A stretch of DNA of 64,000 nt. Source: Actinomadura sp. WMMA1423. GTDB taxonomy: Bacteria > Actinomycetota > Actinomycetes > Streptosporangiales > Streptosporangiaceae. Each line of letters starts with the position of its first letter. Position 1 is the stretch's first letter. The notes below the pieces were generated by a model, which had not been told where the DNA came from, searched no databases, and was given only the letters and a program-made list of their open reading frames with translations. Location: NCBI RefSeq assembly GCF_006547145.1, contig NZ_CP041244.1:7874001-7938000 (forward strand). The letters run 5' to 3'. The position numbers and the translations under genes are program-made. Shown here piece after piece: positions 49,693 through 57,186 of this stretch.

Positions 49693-51022
49693 ACTCGAAC
49701 CCGACGTCCTCGAACTGGAGGTCGGCAACGTCGCCAACGGCGGTTTCTGCGTCGCCCGGCACGAGGGGCGCGTGGTCTTCGTCCGGCACGCCCTGCCCGG
49801 CGAACGGGTGAGAGCCCGCGTCACCGACCGCACGAAGAACTTCCTCCGCGCCGACGCCGTGGAGATCATCGAGGCCTCTCCGGACCGGGTGCGGCCGCCC
49901 TGCCCGTTCGCCGGCCCCGGCCGCTGCGGCGGCTGCGACTGGCAGCACGCCTCCCTGCCCGCCCAGCGCGCGCTCAAGGCCGCGGTCGTGCAGGAGCAGC
50001 TGGAGCGCCTCGCGGGCATCACCCGCACGGTCGTCGTCGAGGAGGTCCCGTACCCGGTCGACAGCGAGGTGACGCCCCCGCCGGGCCTCGGCTGGCGCAC
50101 CCGCGTCCAGTTCTCGGTCTCCTCCGGCGTCGTCGGCCTGCGCAAGCACCGCTCGCACGACATCGAGCCCGTGGATGAGTGCCTGATCGCCCACCCCGGC
50201 GTGGAGCTGATGGGCATCGAGCGCAAGCGCTGGCCGGGCGCGTCCGGCGTCGAGGGCGTGGTCTCGGCGACCACGGGCGACCGCCTGGTCGTCCTGCGCG
50301 GCCGCGACCGCCGCAAGATCCGGGTCCCGCGCCTGGACGTCCCGGTCCGCCTCGTGCGCGGCAAGCCCGAACCGGGCGCCGGCCTGCCCTACGTCCGCGA
50401 AGAGGTGTCCGGCCGGCTCTACCAGGTCAGCGGCAGCGGCTTCTGGCAGGTCCACCCCGGCGCCGCGCAACTGCTCGCCGACGCCGTCCTGGACGCCCTC
50501 GAACCGAAGCCCGGCGATATCGCCCTCGACCTGTACTGCGGCGTCGGGCTGTTCGCCGGCGTCCTCGCCGACCGCGTCGGCGCCGACGGCCTCGTCGTCG
50601 GCGTCGAGTCCGACGGCCAGGCCGTCCGCGACGCCCGCTTCAACCTGCGCGACCTGACGAACGTCTCGATCGAGCGCGGCCCGGTGGAGGAGGTCGTCGC
50701 CGACCTGGAGTTCGGCCGCGCGTCATCGAGCTCGCGCACGCAGAACAAGCGCGGCACCGGCCACCAGGGCGGCGCCCGCGTCCGCAAGGCCGACCTCGTC
50801 GTCCTCGACCCGCCCCGCACCGGCGCGGGCCGCGAGGTGGTCGACCACATCACCCGGATCGCCGACCGCAAGATCGCCTACGTCTCCTGCGACCCGGCGA
50901 CCCTGGCCCGCGACCTCGCCTACTTCAGCGAACGAGGCTGGACCCTGGAGTCCTTCCGAGCCTTCGACGCCTTCCCCATGACCCACCACGTGGAGTGCCT
51001 CGCCACCCTGATCAAGGGCTGA
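49685..51022 (+). CDS. TrmA/RumA-family class I SAM-dependent 23S/tRNA methyltransferase
   Basis: 445 aa from GTG 49685, overlapping the previous stop by 8 bp, with TAGTGT 8 nt upstream suggesting a leaderless internal start. It begins with a TRAM-like beta-barrel (LEVGNVANGGFCVARHEGRVVFVRHALPGE). An iron-sulfur cysteine set follows: Cys73, Cys81, Cys84 (PPCPFAGPGRCGGCDWQH) and Cys166. The catalytic domain has LDLYCGVGLFAGVLA, LDPPRTGAGREV and the nucleophile in YVSCDPATLARDLAYF. Such enzymes form 5-methyluridine in rRNA or tRNA. An insertion (ASSSSRTQNKRGTGHQGGARV) before the DPPR motif is unusual and low in complexity. Confidence 0.93.
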   Translation: MTELEPDVLELEVGNVANGGFCVARHEGRVVFVRHALPGERVRARVTDRTKNFLRADAVEIIEASPDRVRPPCPFAGPGRCGGCDWQHASLPAQRALKAAVVQEQLERLAGITRTVVVEEVPYPVDSEVTPPPGLGWRTRVQFSVSSGVVGLRKHRSHDIEPVDECLIAHPGVELMGIERKRWPGASGVEGVVSATTGDRLVVLRGRDRRKIRVPRLDVPVRLVRGKPEPGAGLPYVREEVSGRLYQVSGSGFWQVHPGAAQLLADAVLDALEPKPGDIALDLYCGVGLFAGVLADRVGADGLVVGVESDGQAVRDARFNLRDLTNVSIERGPVEEVVADLEFGRASSSSRTQNKRGTGHQGGARVRKADLVVLDPPRTGAGREVVDHITRIADRKIAYVSCDPATLARDLAYFSERGWTLESFRAFDAFPMTHHVECLATLIKG

Positions 51023-51125
51023 CCGCCGCCCGCCTGTCGACCGTCCGGCCGTCGGGCGGGCGGCCCCCCGCCCGGCGGACGGTGCGCGTTACCCATCGCG
51101 TTCTGGATCAGGAACCGCGTACGCA

Positions 51126-51932
51126 TCAGAACTCGTCGAGGCCGCCGACCTGGCCGATGGTGAAGATGTGCCGCGTCGCCGAGCAGATCGTTTCCAGCGT
51201 GTGGATCGGCGTCCCCTCGGTGGAGTAGGAGGCGCGCAGCACCTGCACGACCCATTCGCCGGGGTCGAGCTTGAGCGTGTCGGCCTCGAACCGCGTGGCC
51301 GGCCGGGCGGTGAGCGTCTCCTCCGCATGTCCGAACGCGTAGCCGAGTGCGACGATCGCGGCTTGCAGTGACGGCTTGACGAACTCCGGCTCGGCGATGC
51401 GCGTCCCGGCGAACAGATCGGCACGGAAATAGCTCGTCGCGATGCGAACGGGCACGTCGTCGGCCGTCATCATCTTGCGGCGGGCCAAGACGTCCTCGCC
51501 AGGCTCGACGCGCAGGCAGGCGGCCACGTGCTCGCTGGCGGGCTCGGTGCCGATGTAGAGCATTCGGCGGCCGGGCTTGATGCCCTGGCGCTCGGCCTCG
51601 GTGAGGAAGAGCGACGCCGACCCGCGGGTTGCCGGGTCGGTAGGGAGGGCACGTTGCACGATGACCGGCGGTCCCTGGCTGACCGGCGCGGCGGGTGCCT
51701 TGGCGACCGGCCCCTTGCGCATCTGCGAGACGCGGCCGGGTGTCACGCCGAGTGCCTTGGCGATGTCCTCCAGGTTGTGGCCGGCCTCGCGCGCCTCTGC
51801 GATGGCGCCGCGGCGAATTCGGGCCGCCTCCTCGGTGAGCCCTTGCTGCTCGGTCATGGCGCGGCTGACCGCCCGCGCTCGCTCGATCGGGTCAGCTATA
51901 GCGGAGATGTCCCGCAATGTCCTCAGGTCCAC
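51126..51932 (-). CDS. UTRA-domain regulator with a non-GntR helix-turn-helix
   Basis: 268 aa from GTG 51932; GGAGAA about 9 nt upstream. The N-terminal ~75 residues look like a sigma-region-4/Xre-type HTH (AREAGHNLEDIAKALGVTPGRVSQMRKG), not the winged helix of GntR proteins. The rest is a UTRA ligand domain: PPVIVQRALPTDPATRGSASL, RRMLYIGTEPASEHVAACLRVEPGEDVLARRKMMTADDVPVRIATSYFRADLFAGTRIA, and GEWVVQVLRASYSTEGTPIHTLETI. UTRA domains bind sugars, amino acids or other small effectors. It diverges from the next gene across a repeat-rich region that probably contains its operators. Confidence 0.88.
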   Translation of the reverse strand: MDLRTLRDISAIADPIERARAVSRAMTEQQGLTEEAARIRRGAIAEAREAGHNLEDIAKALGVTPGRVSQMRKGPVAKAPAAPVSQGPPVIVQRALPTDPATRGSASLFLTEAERQGIKPGRRMLYIGTEPASEHVAACLRVEPGEDVLARRKMMTADDVPVRIATSYFRADLFAGTRIAEPEFVKPSLQAAIVALGYAFGHAEETLTARPATRFEADTLKLDPGEWVVQVLRASYSTEGTPIHTLETICSATRHIFTIGQVGGLDEF

Positions 51933-51966
51933 GTGATCGATTCTCCGGTCCTTGCCTGGCGAACTT

Positions 51967-52034
51967 TAGGGCCCCTATTGCGCGCAGGCCCGAGGTGACT
52001 TAATCTCACCTCGAAGCCGATTTTAGCCCCCCTA
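51967..52034. promoter_or_regulatory. Divergent operator cluster between the UTRA regulator and 243-aa gene
   Basis: Three palindromic sites in 68 bp: TAGGGCCCCTA (51967-51977), a perfect CGAGGTGA-N7-TCACCTCG (51991-52013), and TAGCCCCCCTA (52024-52034). The outer two are related. The region is noticeably richer in A/T than its surroundings. Confidence 0.75.
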
Positions 52035-52061
52035 AAGGTGGCTACGTCGAGGAGTGTGATC

Positions 52062-52793
52062 ATGTGTACAGCCACGTCCGGTCACGCGGACCAGTCTCCT
52101 ACAGAGCGGATGAAAGCCGAACCGCCGCCCCGCGCCGACGAGCTCGAAGCTCGCCTTGCGGAGTTAAGGGCAGAATTCCCAGGGTGGAGGATCGAGGGAA
52201 GTGACATGCCGTCCCTCCCGTACCGCGCCGTTCGGGAAGGCGGTGACGAGAAGGCGATCAACCTGGGTGCCGGTTCCGCCGACGCGCTGTGGAACCTGCT
52301 GTCCCATCAGGACGCCGCCGATTGCGGGCGCGCCCTCCTTGCGCTGAGCAAGGTGCTTGCGGAGCGCGACGCGACGGTTATCGAGCAAGGTGTCGGCATC
52401 GTCACCAGGATGCGGACCGGGATCGCCCGGTCGGTCGGCGCGTCCCGGGGTCGGTTCATCTGGGACTCCGGCAACGACCTCGGCGGCTTCGACGCCGTGG
52501 ACGAGGTCGCCCTGAAGATCGTGCGGCTGCTCGGGCTGGAGCTCCACCCTCAGCTTCAGGCGCTCGCCCGCCGCATGGGGGTGCGCGGCTACAAGGTGGA
52601 CATCGGCGCTCCCGAGATCACCGTGGCGACCACCGATGGCGGAACCCCGCGCGCTGTGCGCATCACGTGCGAGCCGCGGCCGACGGACGCCGACCGCGAC
52701 TGGTTCTGGACGCACTGGGGCGACCCGATCCGCGAGGCGTCCGACATCACAGGAGCGGAGGTCGAAATCGTCGGGCTACTGGCTCGGTCATGA
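52062..52793 (+). CDS. Hypothetical protein with a TTA codon
   Basis: 243 aa from ATG 52062 (GAGGAG seven bases before). No family recognised. It is soluble, mixed alpha/beta: DELEARLAELRAEFPGWRIE, ADALWNLLSHQDAADCGRALLALSKVLAERDA, GASRGRFIWDSGNDLGGFDAVDEVALKIVRLLGLELHPQLQALARR, then a C-terminal part with ITCEPRPTDADRDWFWTHWGDPI. Codon 35 is TTA, the rare leucine codon read by the bldA tRNA in Streptomyces, and local third-position GC is lower than usual here. Probably controlled by the divergent UTRA regulator. Confidence 0.8.
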   Translation: MCTATSGHADQSPTERMKAEPPPRADELEARLAELRAEFPGWRIEGSDMPSLPYRAVREGGDEKAINLGAGSADALWNLLSHQDAADCGRALLALSKVLAERDATVIEQGVGIVTRMRTGIARSVGASRGRFIWDSGNDLGGFDAVDEVALKIVRLLGLELHPQLQALARRMGVRGYKVDIGAPEITVATTDGGTPRAVRITCEPRPTDADRDWFWTHWGDPIREASDITGAEVEIVGLLARS

Positions 52794-52949
52794 GCCGGGG
52801 GCGGGCGATGCTCCGCTCAGGCCCCGGTCATCCCGGTCTGCGCCCCCGGTTGCGCGGCGGCCGGGGAGCCTGCGCGGACGGCCCGGGGCCGTGGCCGCCA
52901 ACCGGTAGCGTGTGAGCCGCGTGAGAGCGATGCGACGACAGGAGACGAG

Positions 52950-53441
52950 ATGCGACTGCCCCGATGGGCTCCATGGGTGGCCGGCGTCCTACAGGGCTCC
53001 CCGGCCGTCACCGGCGTGCAGACCTTCGCCGAGGCGGGGATCGCCGATCCTCGGTATGGGCACGTCATCACGCTGCGTACCGGTGCGACGATCGGCCTGC
53101 AGTGGGTTCGGACGTCCCCGCCGACGGGGGATGACCAGGAAGAGGTACCGGTCACCGGAGAGCCGCCCACGCCACTGACGCTACCGGAACTTCCCAGCTC
53201 AGGGCGGACGCCGTTGAGGCTGATCGAGCAGCACCTCGCCGCGTTGATCGCCAACGGGGAGAACCCGGAGATCCGGGCGGTAGAGCAGAAGTCCGCCCGC
53301 GGGGACACCGGGCCTCGGCCATGCGGGGTAATCGTGCGTATGCACAGCGGCGCTGACATCTTCGGCGTCTTCCGAAGCATGGCGTCCGCGGGCGCGAGCC
53401 TGAGCTCGGGGGGTGAGTTCCAGCAAAGAGAGGAGGTGTGA
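52950..53441 (+). CDS. Hypothetical protein of accessory actinomycete type
   Basis: 163 aa from ATG 52950, AGGAGA six bases upstream. Starts RLPRWAPWVAGVLQGSP, then FAEAGIADPRYGHVITLRTGATIGLQWVR, a proline-rich linker (VTGEPPTPLTLPELPSSG), and a second similar unit LIEQHLAALIANGENPEIRAVEQKSARG ... GVIVRMHSGADIFGVFR. The two beta-rich halves resemble each other, each ending with a 'G(A)xIxxxF/W' strand, and could be an internal duplication. I recall such proteins next to small regulators in many actinomycetes, function unknown. The 39-aa zinc-ribbon gene starts 8 nt after its stop. Confidence 0.8.
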   Translation: MRLPRWAPWVAGVLQGSPAVTGVQTFAEAGIADPRYGHVITLRTGATIGLQWVRTSPPTGDDQEEVPVTGEPPTPLTLPELPSSGRTPLRLIEQHLAALIANGENPEIRAVEQKSARGDTGPRPCGVIVRMHSGADIFGVFRSMASAGASLSSGGEFQQREEV

Positions 53442-53448
53442 ATGGCAG

Positions 53449-53568
53449 ATGGCGAATTGCCCTAGCTGCGGACAGAGCACGTCCGCCGGGGCGGGTAAGT
53501 CAACGCCGGCGCATCAGCCGCCCGGCAGCCGGGTGACGTGCCCCGGCAGCGGCAAGCCCGCCACGTGA
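53449..53568 (+). CDS. 39-aa zinc-ribbon-like peptide
   Basis: A 40-codon frame, MANCPSCGQSTSAGAGKSTP followed by a H...C half with PPGSRVTCPGSGKPAT. Cysteine pair CPSC near the start and a later His/Cys pair (AHQPPG...TCPGSG) suggest a single zinc site. GGAGG lies 12 nt before the ATG, a little far, but translation can couple from the stop at 53441. An alternative ATG at 53442 would make only seven codons. Found directly behind the 163-aa gene and before a strong terminator. Confidence 0.65.
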   Translation: MANCPSCGQSTSAGAGKSTPAHQPPGSRVTCPGSGKPAT

Positions 53569-53573
53569 GGTAG

Positions 53574-53604
53574 CGGCCCCGCCCAGTCGAAGTGGGCGGG
53601 GCCG
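53574..53604 (+). terminator. Terminator of the 52-53.5 kb gene group
   Basis: Perfect 12-bp arms CGGCCCCGCCCA / TGGGCGGGGCCG with a 7-nt loop, 5 bp after the 39-aa gene. Confidence 0.85.
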
Positions 53605-53826
53605 TCCAATAGGACGATAGCGACTTCATGGACAGAAGGGCCATCCCGCCGTCCGGGAGGCCAGCAGGACGGGAGATCTCCGACCTGCACGTGTGGGCGC
53701 TCTGCGGGCATGGGTCGGGGCCTCGGCCATTTGGTACTCCGGACCATCCACCCAGTGAGGCGCCTCGCCGCCCGCGTACCGGGCTGACCTTGGAAAATCG
53801 GTTGCGGGGCGGCTTAGCGTGGAAGT

Positions 53827-55002
53827 GTGATTCAGATCAGGGACGTGCCCGAGGCCGAGGCCGGGGACATGGTCGACTTCGCGGGGATGGTGTTTCACGT
53901 CTCCGTGGACGAGGGCGACCCCGATCGGGACGGGTGGCCGCTCACTCGTGCCGAGCGGATCGGGGCCTATGACGATGATGTGCGGGTCGGGCAGTTGGCC
54001 GCCCTGCCCATGCGGCTCGCGGTCCCGGGAGCGGTGGTCGGCTGCTCGGCGGTCACGTTCGTCGGGGTGCTGCCCACGCATCGGCGCCGGGGGATCCTGA
54101 CGTCCATGATGGACCGGATGGACGCCGACGCCATCGCGGCGGGGCGTCCGGTGGCCGCGCTCTGGGCTTCGCAAGGCGCCATCTACGGGCGGTACGGGTT
54201 CGGGCTGGCCACGCGGGCGATCGACCTGGAGGTGGACACGTCGCGGCCGCTGGAGTTCCGCACGGCCATTGACGACCGGCCGCTGCGGCTCGTCGAGGCC
54301 GCGTCCGCGCCCGCGGTGCTCGATCCGATCCACCGGCGGTCGCTGCGGCCGGGAGGGCTCGTGCGCGATCCCGACTGGTGGGCGCGGGCCATCCTGCGGC
54401 CGGTCGACCGGGACTCACCCGGGTACACCGCGCCGCGCGTCGTCGTCCACCCGGCGGGCTACGTGGCCTACCGGGTCCGTGAGGGGACGGTCAGGGTGGT
54501 CGACCTCGTCGCCGACACCCCGCAGGTGGAGGCCGCGCTCTGGGAGTTCCTGGCGTCGATCGACCTGACGTCCCGCATCGAGGCGCTGGGCCGTCCGGTG
54601 GACGACCTGCTGCCGCACATGGTCGCCGACCCCGACCGGGTCACCGTCAAGAAGGAGTTCGGCGCCCTCTGGCTGCGGCTGATCGATGTGCCGGCCGCTC
54701 TCCGCGCCCGGTCCTGGGCCACCGGGGACGCCTTCGTCCTGGAGGTGGAGGATTCGCGGATTCCGGCGAACGCGGGGCGCTGGCTCCTCAAGACCGGCGC
54801 GGCGCCTGTGTGCGAGCCGAGCTCAGAGGCTCCGGACCTCAGCCTCGGCGCGGCGGATCTCGCGGCGGCCTACCTGGGCGGCCAGAGCCCGGTCACGCTG
54901 GCCCGGATCGGTGCCGTCACTGAGCACACGCCCGGTGCGGCCGCCCGGTTGGAGGCCGCCCTGGCCGTCCCCCTGGCGCCCTACATCAACGACGACTTCT
55001 GA
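53827..55002 (+). CDS. Eis-like GNAT acetyltransferase
   Basis: 391 aa from GTG 53827. Two GNAT domains and a C-terminal SCP2-like fold, as in mycobacterial Eis. The acetyl-CoA site is VTFVGVLPTHRRRGILTSMMDRM (R/QxxGxG/A-type), followed by WASQGAIYGRYGFGLATRAIDLEV, a hallmark of Eis. The tail LDLTSRIEALGRPVDDLLPHMVAD-type and DLSLGAADLAAAYLGGQSP form the SCP2 part, and the protein ends in YINDDF, supplying the C-terminal carboxylate that acts in catalysis in Eis. Eis proteins acetylate aminoglycosides or lysines; substrate here is unknown. Confidence 0.9.
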   Translation: MIQIRDVPEAEAGDMVDFAGMVFHVSVDEGDPDRDGWPLTRAERIGAYDDDVRVGQLAALPMRLAVPGAVVGCSAVTFVGVLPTHRRRGILTSMMDRMDADAIAAGRPVAALWASQGAIYGRYGFGLATRAIDLEVDTSRPLEFRTAIDDRPLRLVEAASAPAVLDPIHRRSLRPGGLVRDPDWWARAILRPVDRDSPGYTAPRVVVHPAGYVAYRVREGTVRVVDLVADTPQVEAALWEFLASIDLTSRIEALGRPVDDLLPHMVADPDRVTVKKEFGALWLRLIDVPAALRARSWATGDAFVLEVEDSRIPANAGRWLLKTGAAPVCEPSSEAPDLSLGAADLAAAYLGGQSPVTLARIGAVTEHTPGAAARLEAALAVPLAPYINDDF

Positions 55003-55003
55003 G

Positions 55004-56035
55004 TCACCGCCAGAAGAAGACCTTGGCGCTGGCCTTGGAGACCGTCGCGGCGGCGGCGCCCTGGTGGAGCAGCTGGAAGCGGACGCGCTTGCCCGCCTCG
55101 ACGGTGTCCGCGGCCAGGCCGTAGACGAGGTTGGTGACGTCCCCGACGGAGATGTAGTCCTGGACGGGGCCGATCTGGTAGTCGGAGGCGTCGCCGTCCG
55201 CCACCTCGACCACCCTGGCCTGGATCAGCGTGCCCGCGGGGACGCCGCTCAGCGCCGCGCTCACCGACAGGCTGTAGCGGGCCGATCCCCTCAGCAGGCT
55301 GGGGCCGCCCGGGTCGTTGTGCTGGTGCTCCTTGTCGGAGTACTCCTTGTTCCAGGTGACCTCGGTCCACTTGCCGGGAGGCAGCTCCTGGTGGGCGCCA
55401 TCGGTGCCGACGGACACGTAGTCGGGCATGTCGTCCTCTCCCTCGGGCGAGACGCCGACGCGCCACTGCCCGTAGTCGCTCTTGACGGCGCGGTCGTAGT
55501 CGACGCCCACGCCGTTGATCGTGTGGTCGTTGGAGTACTGCTGGAGCTGGGCCCGGGCGTCCCACTTGCCGCCCGACCACGCGTAGGTCTGCCAGCCGAA
55601 AGTGATCTTCTTGGCGTCGAAGGCGCGCTTGACGGGGCCGTATCCGCCGTAGAGGCCGACCCTGCCGCGGCCGATGACGCTCGCCGCGCCGTCCAGGTAG
55701 GCGTTGATCTCGTCCTGCTCGCCGGACGCGGCGTCCCAGTCGGCGGCGAAGTAGATGGGACGGTCGTCCGGCATGCCGAGCGCCCTGGCCTGGGCGGCGG
55801 CGTCACGGGCGTCGGTCGCGCCCGCGGAAAGCCCGGCGAGCGGCCGCTTGGCCGCCGACTCCCAGACGACCACCAGCCAGATGCCCGCGGCGGACAGCTC
55901 GTCGGCCTCCTCGCGGGTCAGGTTCTTGCCGGTGGTGTCGTGCGACAGGTAGCGGCACGCGAACTTCGCCCCGGCGCGTTTCAGCGCGGACGCGCCGGGG
56001 CGGCCCCACGCGTAGTCGACGCCGAAGACAGCCAT
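55004..56035 (-). CDS. DUF1906 glycoside-hydrolase-like protein
   Basis: 343 aa from ATG 56035 with GGAG five bases upstream. Residues 1-215 form the DUF1906 TIM-barrel-like domain: FGVDYAWGRPGASALKRAGAKFACRYLSHDT, LVVVWESAAKRPLAGLSAGATDARDAA, PIYFAADWDAASGEQDEINAYLDG, VGLYGGYGPVKRAF, GWQTYAWSGGKW and VDYDRAVKSDYGQW. The acidic pairs DWD and VDYD fit a GH25-type active site. Residues ~240-343 form a beta-sandwich. There is no signal peptide, so export would need another route such as a phage- or Tat-like system; Rv2525c, the mycobacterial homologue, is Tat-exported. It converges on the Eis-like gene with a 1-bp gap. Confidence 0.87.
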   Translation of the reverse strand: MAVFGVDYAWGRPGASALKRAGAKFACRYLSHDTTGKNLTREEADELSAAGIWLVVVWESAAKRPLAGLSAGATDARDAAAQARALGMPDDRPIYFAADWDAASGEQDEINAYLDGAASVIGRGRVGLYGGYGPVKRAFDAKKITFGWQTYAWSGGKWDARAQLQQYSNDHTINGVGVDYDRAVKSDYGQWRVGVSPEGEDDMPDYVSVGTDGAHQELPPGKWTEVTWNKEYSDKEHQHNDPGGPSLLRGSARYSLSVSAALSGVPAGTLIQARVVEVADGDASDYQIGPVQDYISVGDVTNLVYGLAADTVEAGKRVRFQLLHQGAAAATVSKASAKVFFWR

Positions 56036-56188
56036 GTCAGCTCCATGTGTCGGGGGTTGTCGGGTTCTTGGCGATTTAACAGGCTTTGTTCTTGGGGCGC
56101 AGGAAATCGCGCAGTTTGACCGTCCGTAATCGCCGATCGGGGCCGCCCCATCGCGCGGCCCCGGCCGGATCCGTACGAGGATGGGGGG

Positions 56189-57115
56189 ATGCGACTTCGA
56201 ATCTTCACCGAGCCCCAGCAGGGGGCGACCTACGAGACCCAGCTGGCCGTCGCCAAGGCGGCCGAGGACCTCGGCTTCGACGCGTTCTTCCGCTCGGACC
56301 ACTACGTCAAGATGGGCGACGTGAGCGGTGACCCCGGTCCGACCGACTCCTGGATCACGCTGGGCGCGCTGGCCAGGGAGACCAGCCGGATCAGGCTCGG
56401 CACGCTGGTGACCGCCGGGACGTTCCGGTACCCGGGGCCGCTGGCGATCTCGGTCGCGCAGGTCGACCAGATGAGCGGCGGACGGGTCGACCTCGGCCTC
56501 GGGACGGGGTGGTTCGAGGAGGAGCACACCGCCTACGGGATCCCGTTCCCCAGCCTGGGCGAGCGGTTCGAGCGGCTTGAGGAGCAGTTGCAGATCCTCA
56601 AGGGCCTGTGGGGGACGCCGGCCGGCGAGACCTACTCCTTCAGCGGCGAGCACTACACCCTGACCGACTCGCCCGCGCTGCCCAAGCCCGCGCGGCCGGG
56701 CGGCCCGCCGATCATCATCGGCGGGTTCGGGGCGAAGCGGACGCCGCGCCTCGCCGCCGCGCACGCCGACGAGTACAACGTGCCGTTCCACAAGGTCGAG
56801 CAGACCGGTGGCGCGTTCGACCGGGTCCGTGCGGCATGCGCCGAGGCGGGCCGGACCGAGCCGATCGTGTACTCGGCCGCGCAGGTCGTCTGCTGCGGAC
56901 GGGACGAGGCGGAGGTGCGGCGGCGCGCCGAGGCCATCGGGCGCGAGGTGCCCGAGCTGCGCGAGAACGGCCTCGCCGGCACGCCGCAGGAGCTGGTCGA
57001 CAAGATCGGGAAGTTCGGCGAGCTGGGTGCGGAGTGCCTCTACCTCCAGGTCCTCGACATGCGCGACCTGGAGCACCTGGAGCTGCTGGCCTCGGAGGTC
57101 CAGGGCAAGGTCTGA
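56189..57115 (+). CDS. LLM-class F420-dependent oxidoreductase
   Basis: 308 aa, ATG with GGGGGG directly before it. A luciferase-like TIM barrel: MRLRIFTEPQQGATYETQLAVAKAAEDLGFDAFFRSDHY, LARETSRIRLGTLVTAGTFRYPGPLAISVAQVDQMSGGRVDLGLGTGWFEEEHTAYGIPFPS, PPIIIGGFGAKRTPRLAAAHADEYN. The pattern is that of actinobacterial F420 enzymes, usually hydride-transferring reductases or dehydrogenases using reduced F420. No partner gene identifies the substrate. A terminator follows. Confidence 0.9.
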   Translation: MRLRIFTEPQQGATYETQLAVAKAAEDLGFDAFFRSDHYVKMGDVSGDPGPTDSWITLGALARETSRIRLGTLVTAGTFRYPGPLAISVAQVDQMSGGRVDLGLGTGWFEEEHTAYGIPFPSLGERFERLEEQLQILKGLWGTPAGETYSFSGEHYTLTDSPALPKPARPGGPPIIIGGFGAKRTPRLAAAHADEYNVPFHKVEQTGGAFDRVRAACAEAGRTEPIVYSAAQVVCCGRDEAEVRRRAEAIGREVPELRENGLAGTPQELVDKIGKFGELGAECLYLQVLDMRDLEHLELLASEVQGKV

Positions 57116-57140
57116 CGGCGGCGCGCGCCATCGGACGGCG

Positions 57141-57177
57141 GAGGGCCCGCGCCGGGGGAGTCCCGGCGCGGGCCCTC
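57141..57177. terminator. Bidirectional terminator between LLM and MFS genes
   Basis: Perfect 16-bp arms GAGGGCCCGCGCCGGG / CCCGGCGCGGGCCCTC with a 5-nt loop, between converging stops at 57115 and 57187. Confidence 0.88.
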
Positions 57178-57186
57178 GCGCTCCGG

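Noticed and set aside
53626..54333. Minus-strand frame opposite the Eis-like gene
   Set aside because: It mirrors the acetyltransferase codons, and its start region falls inside the coding sequence of that gene with no ribosome site.
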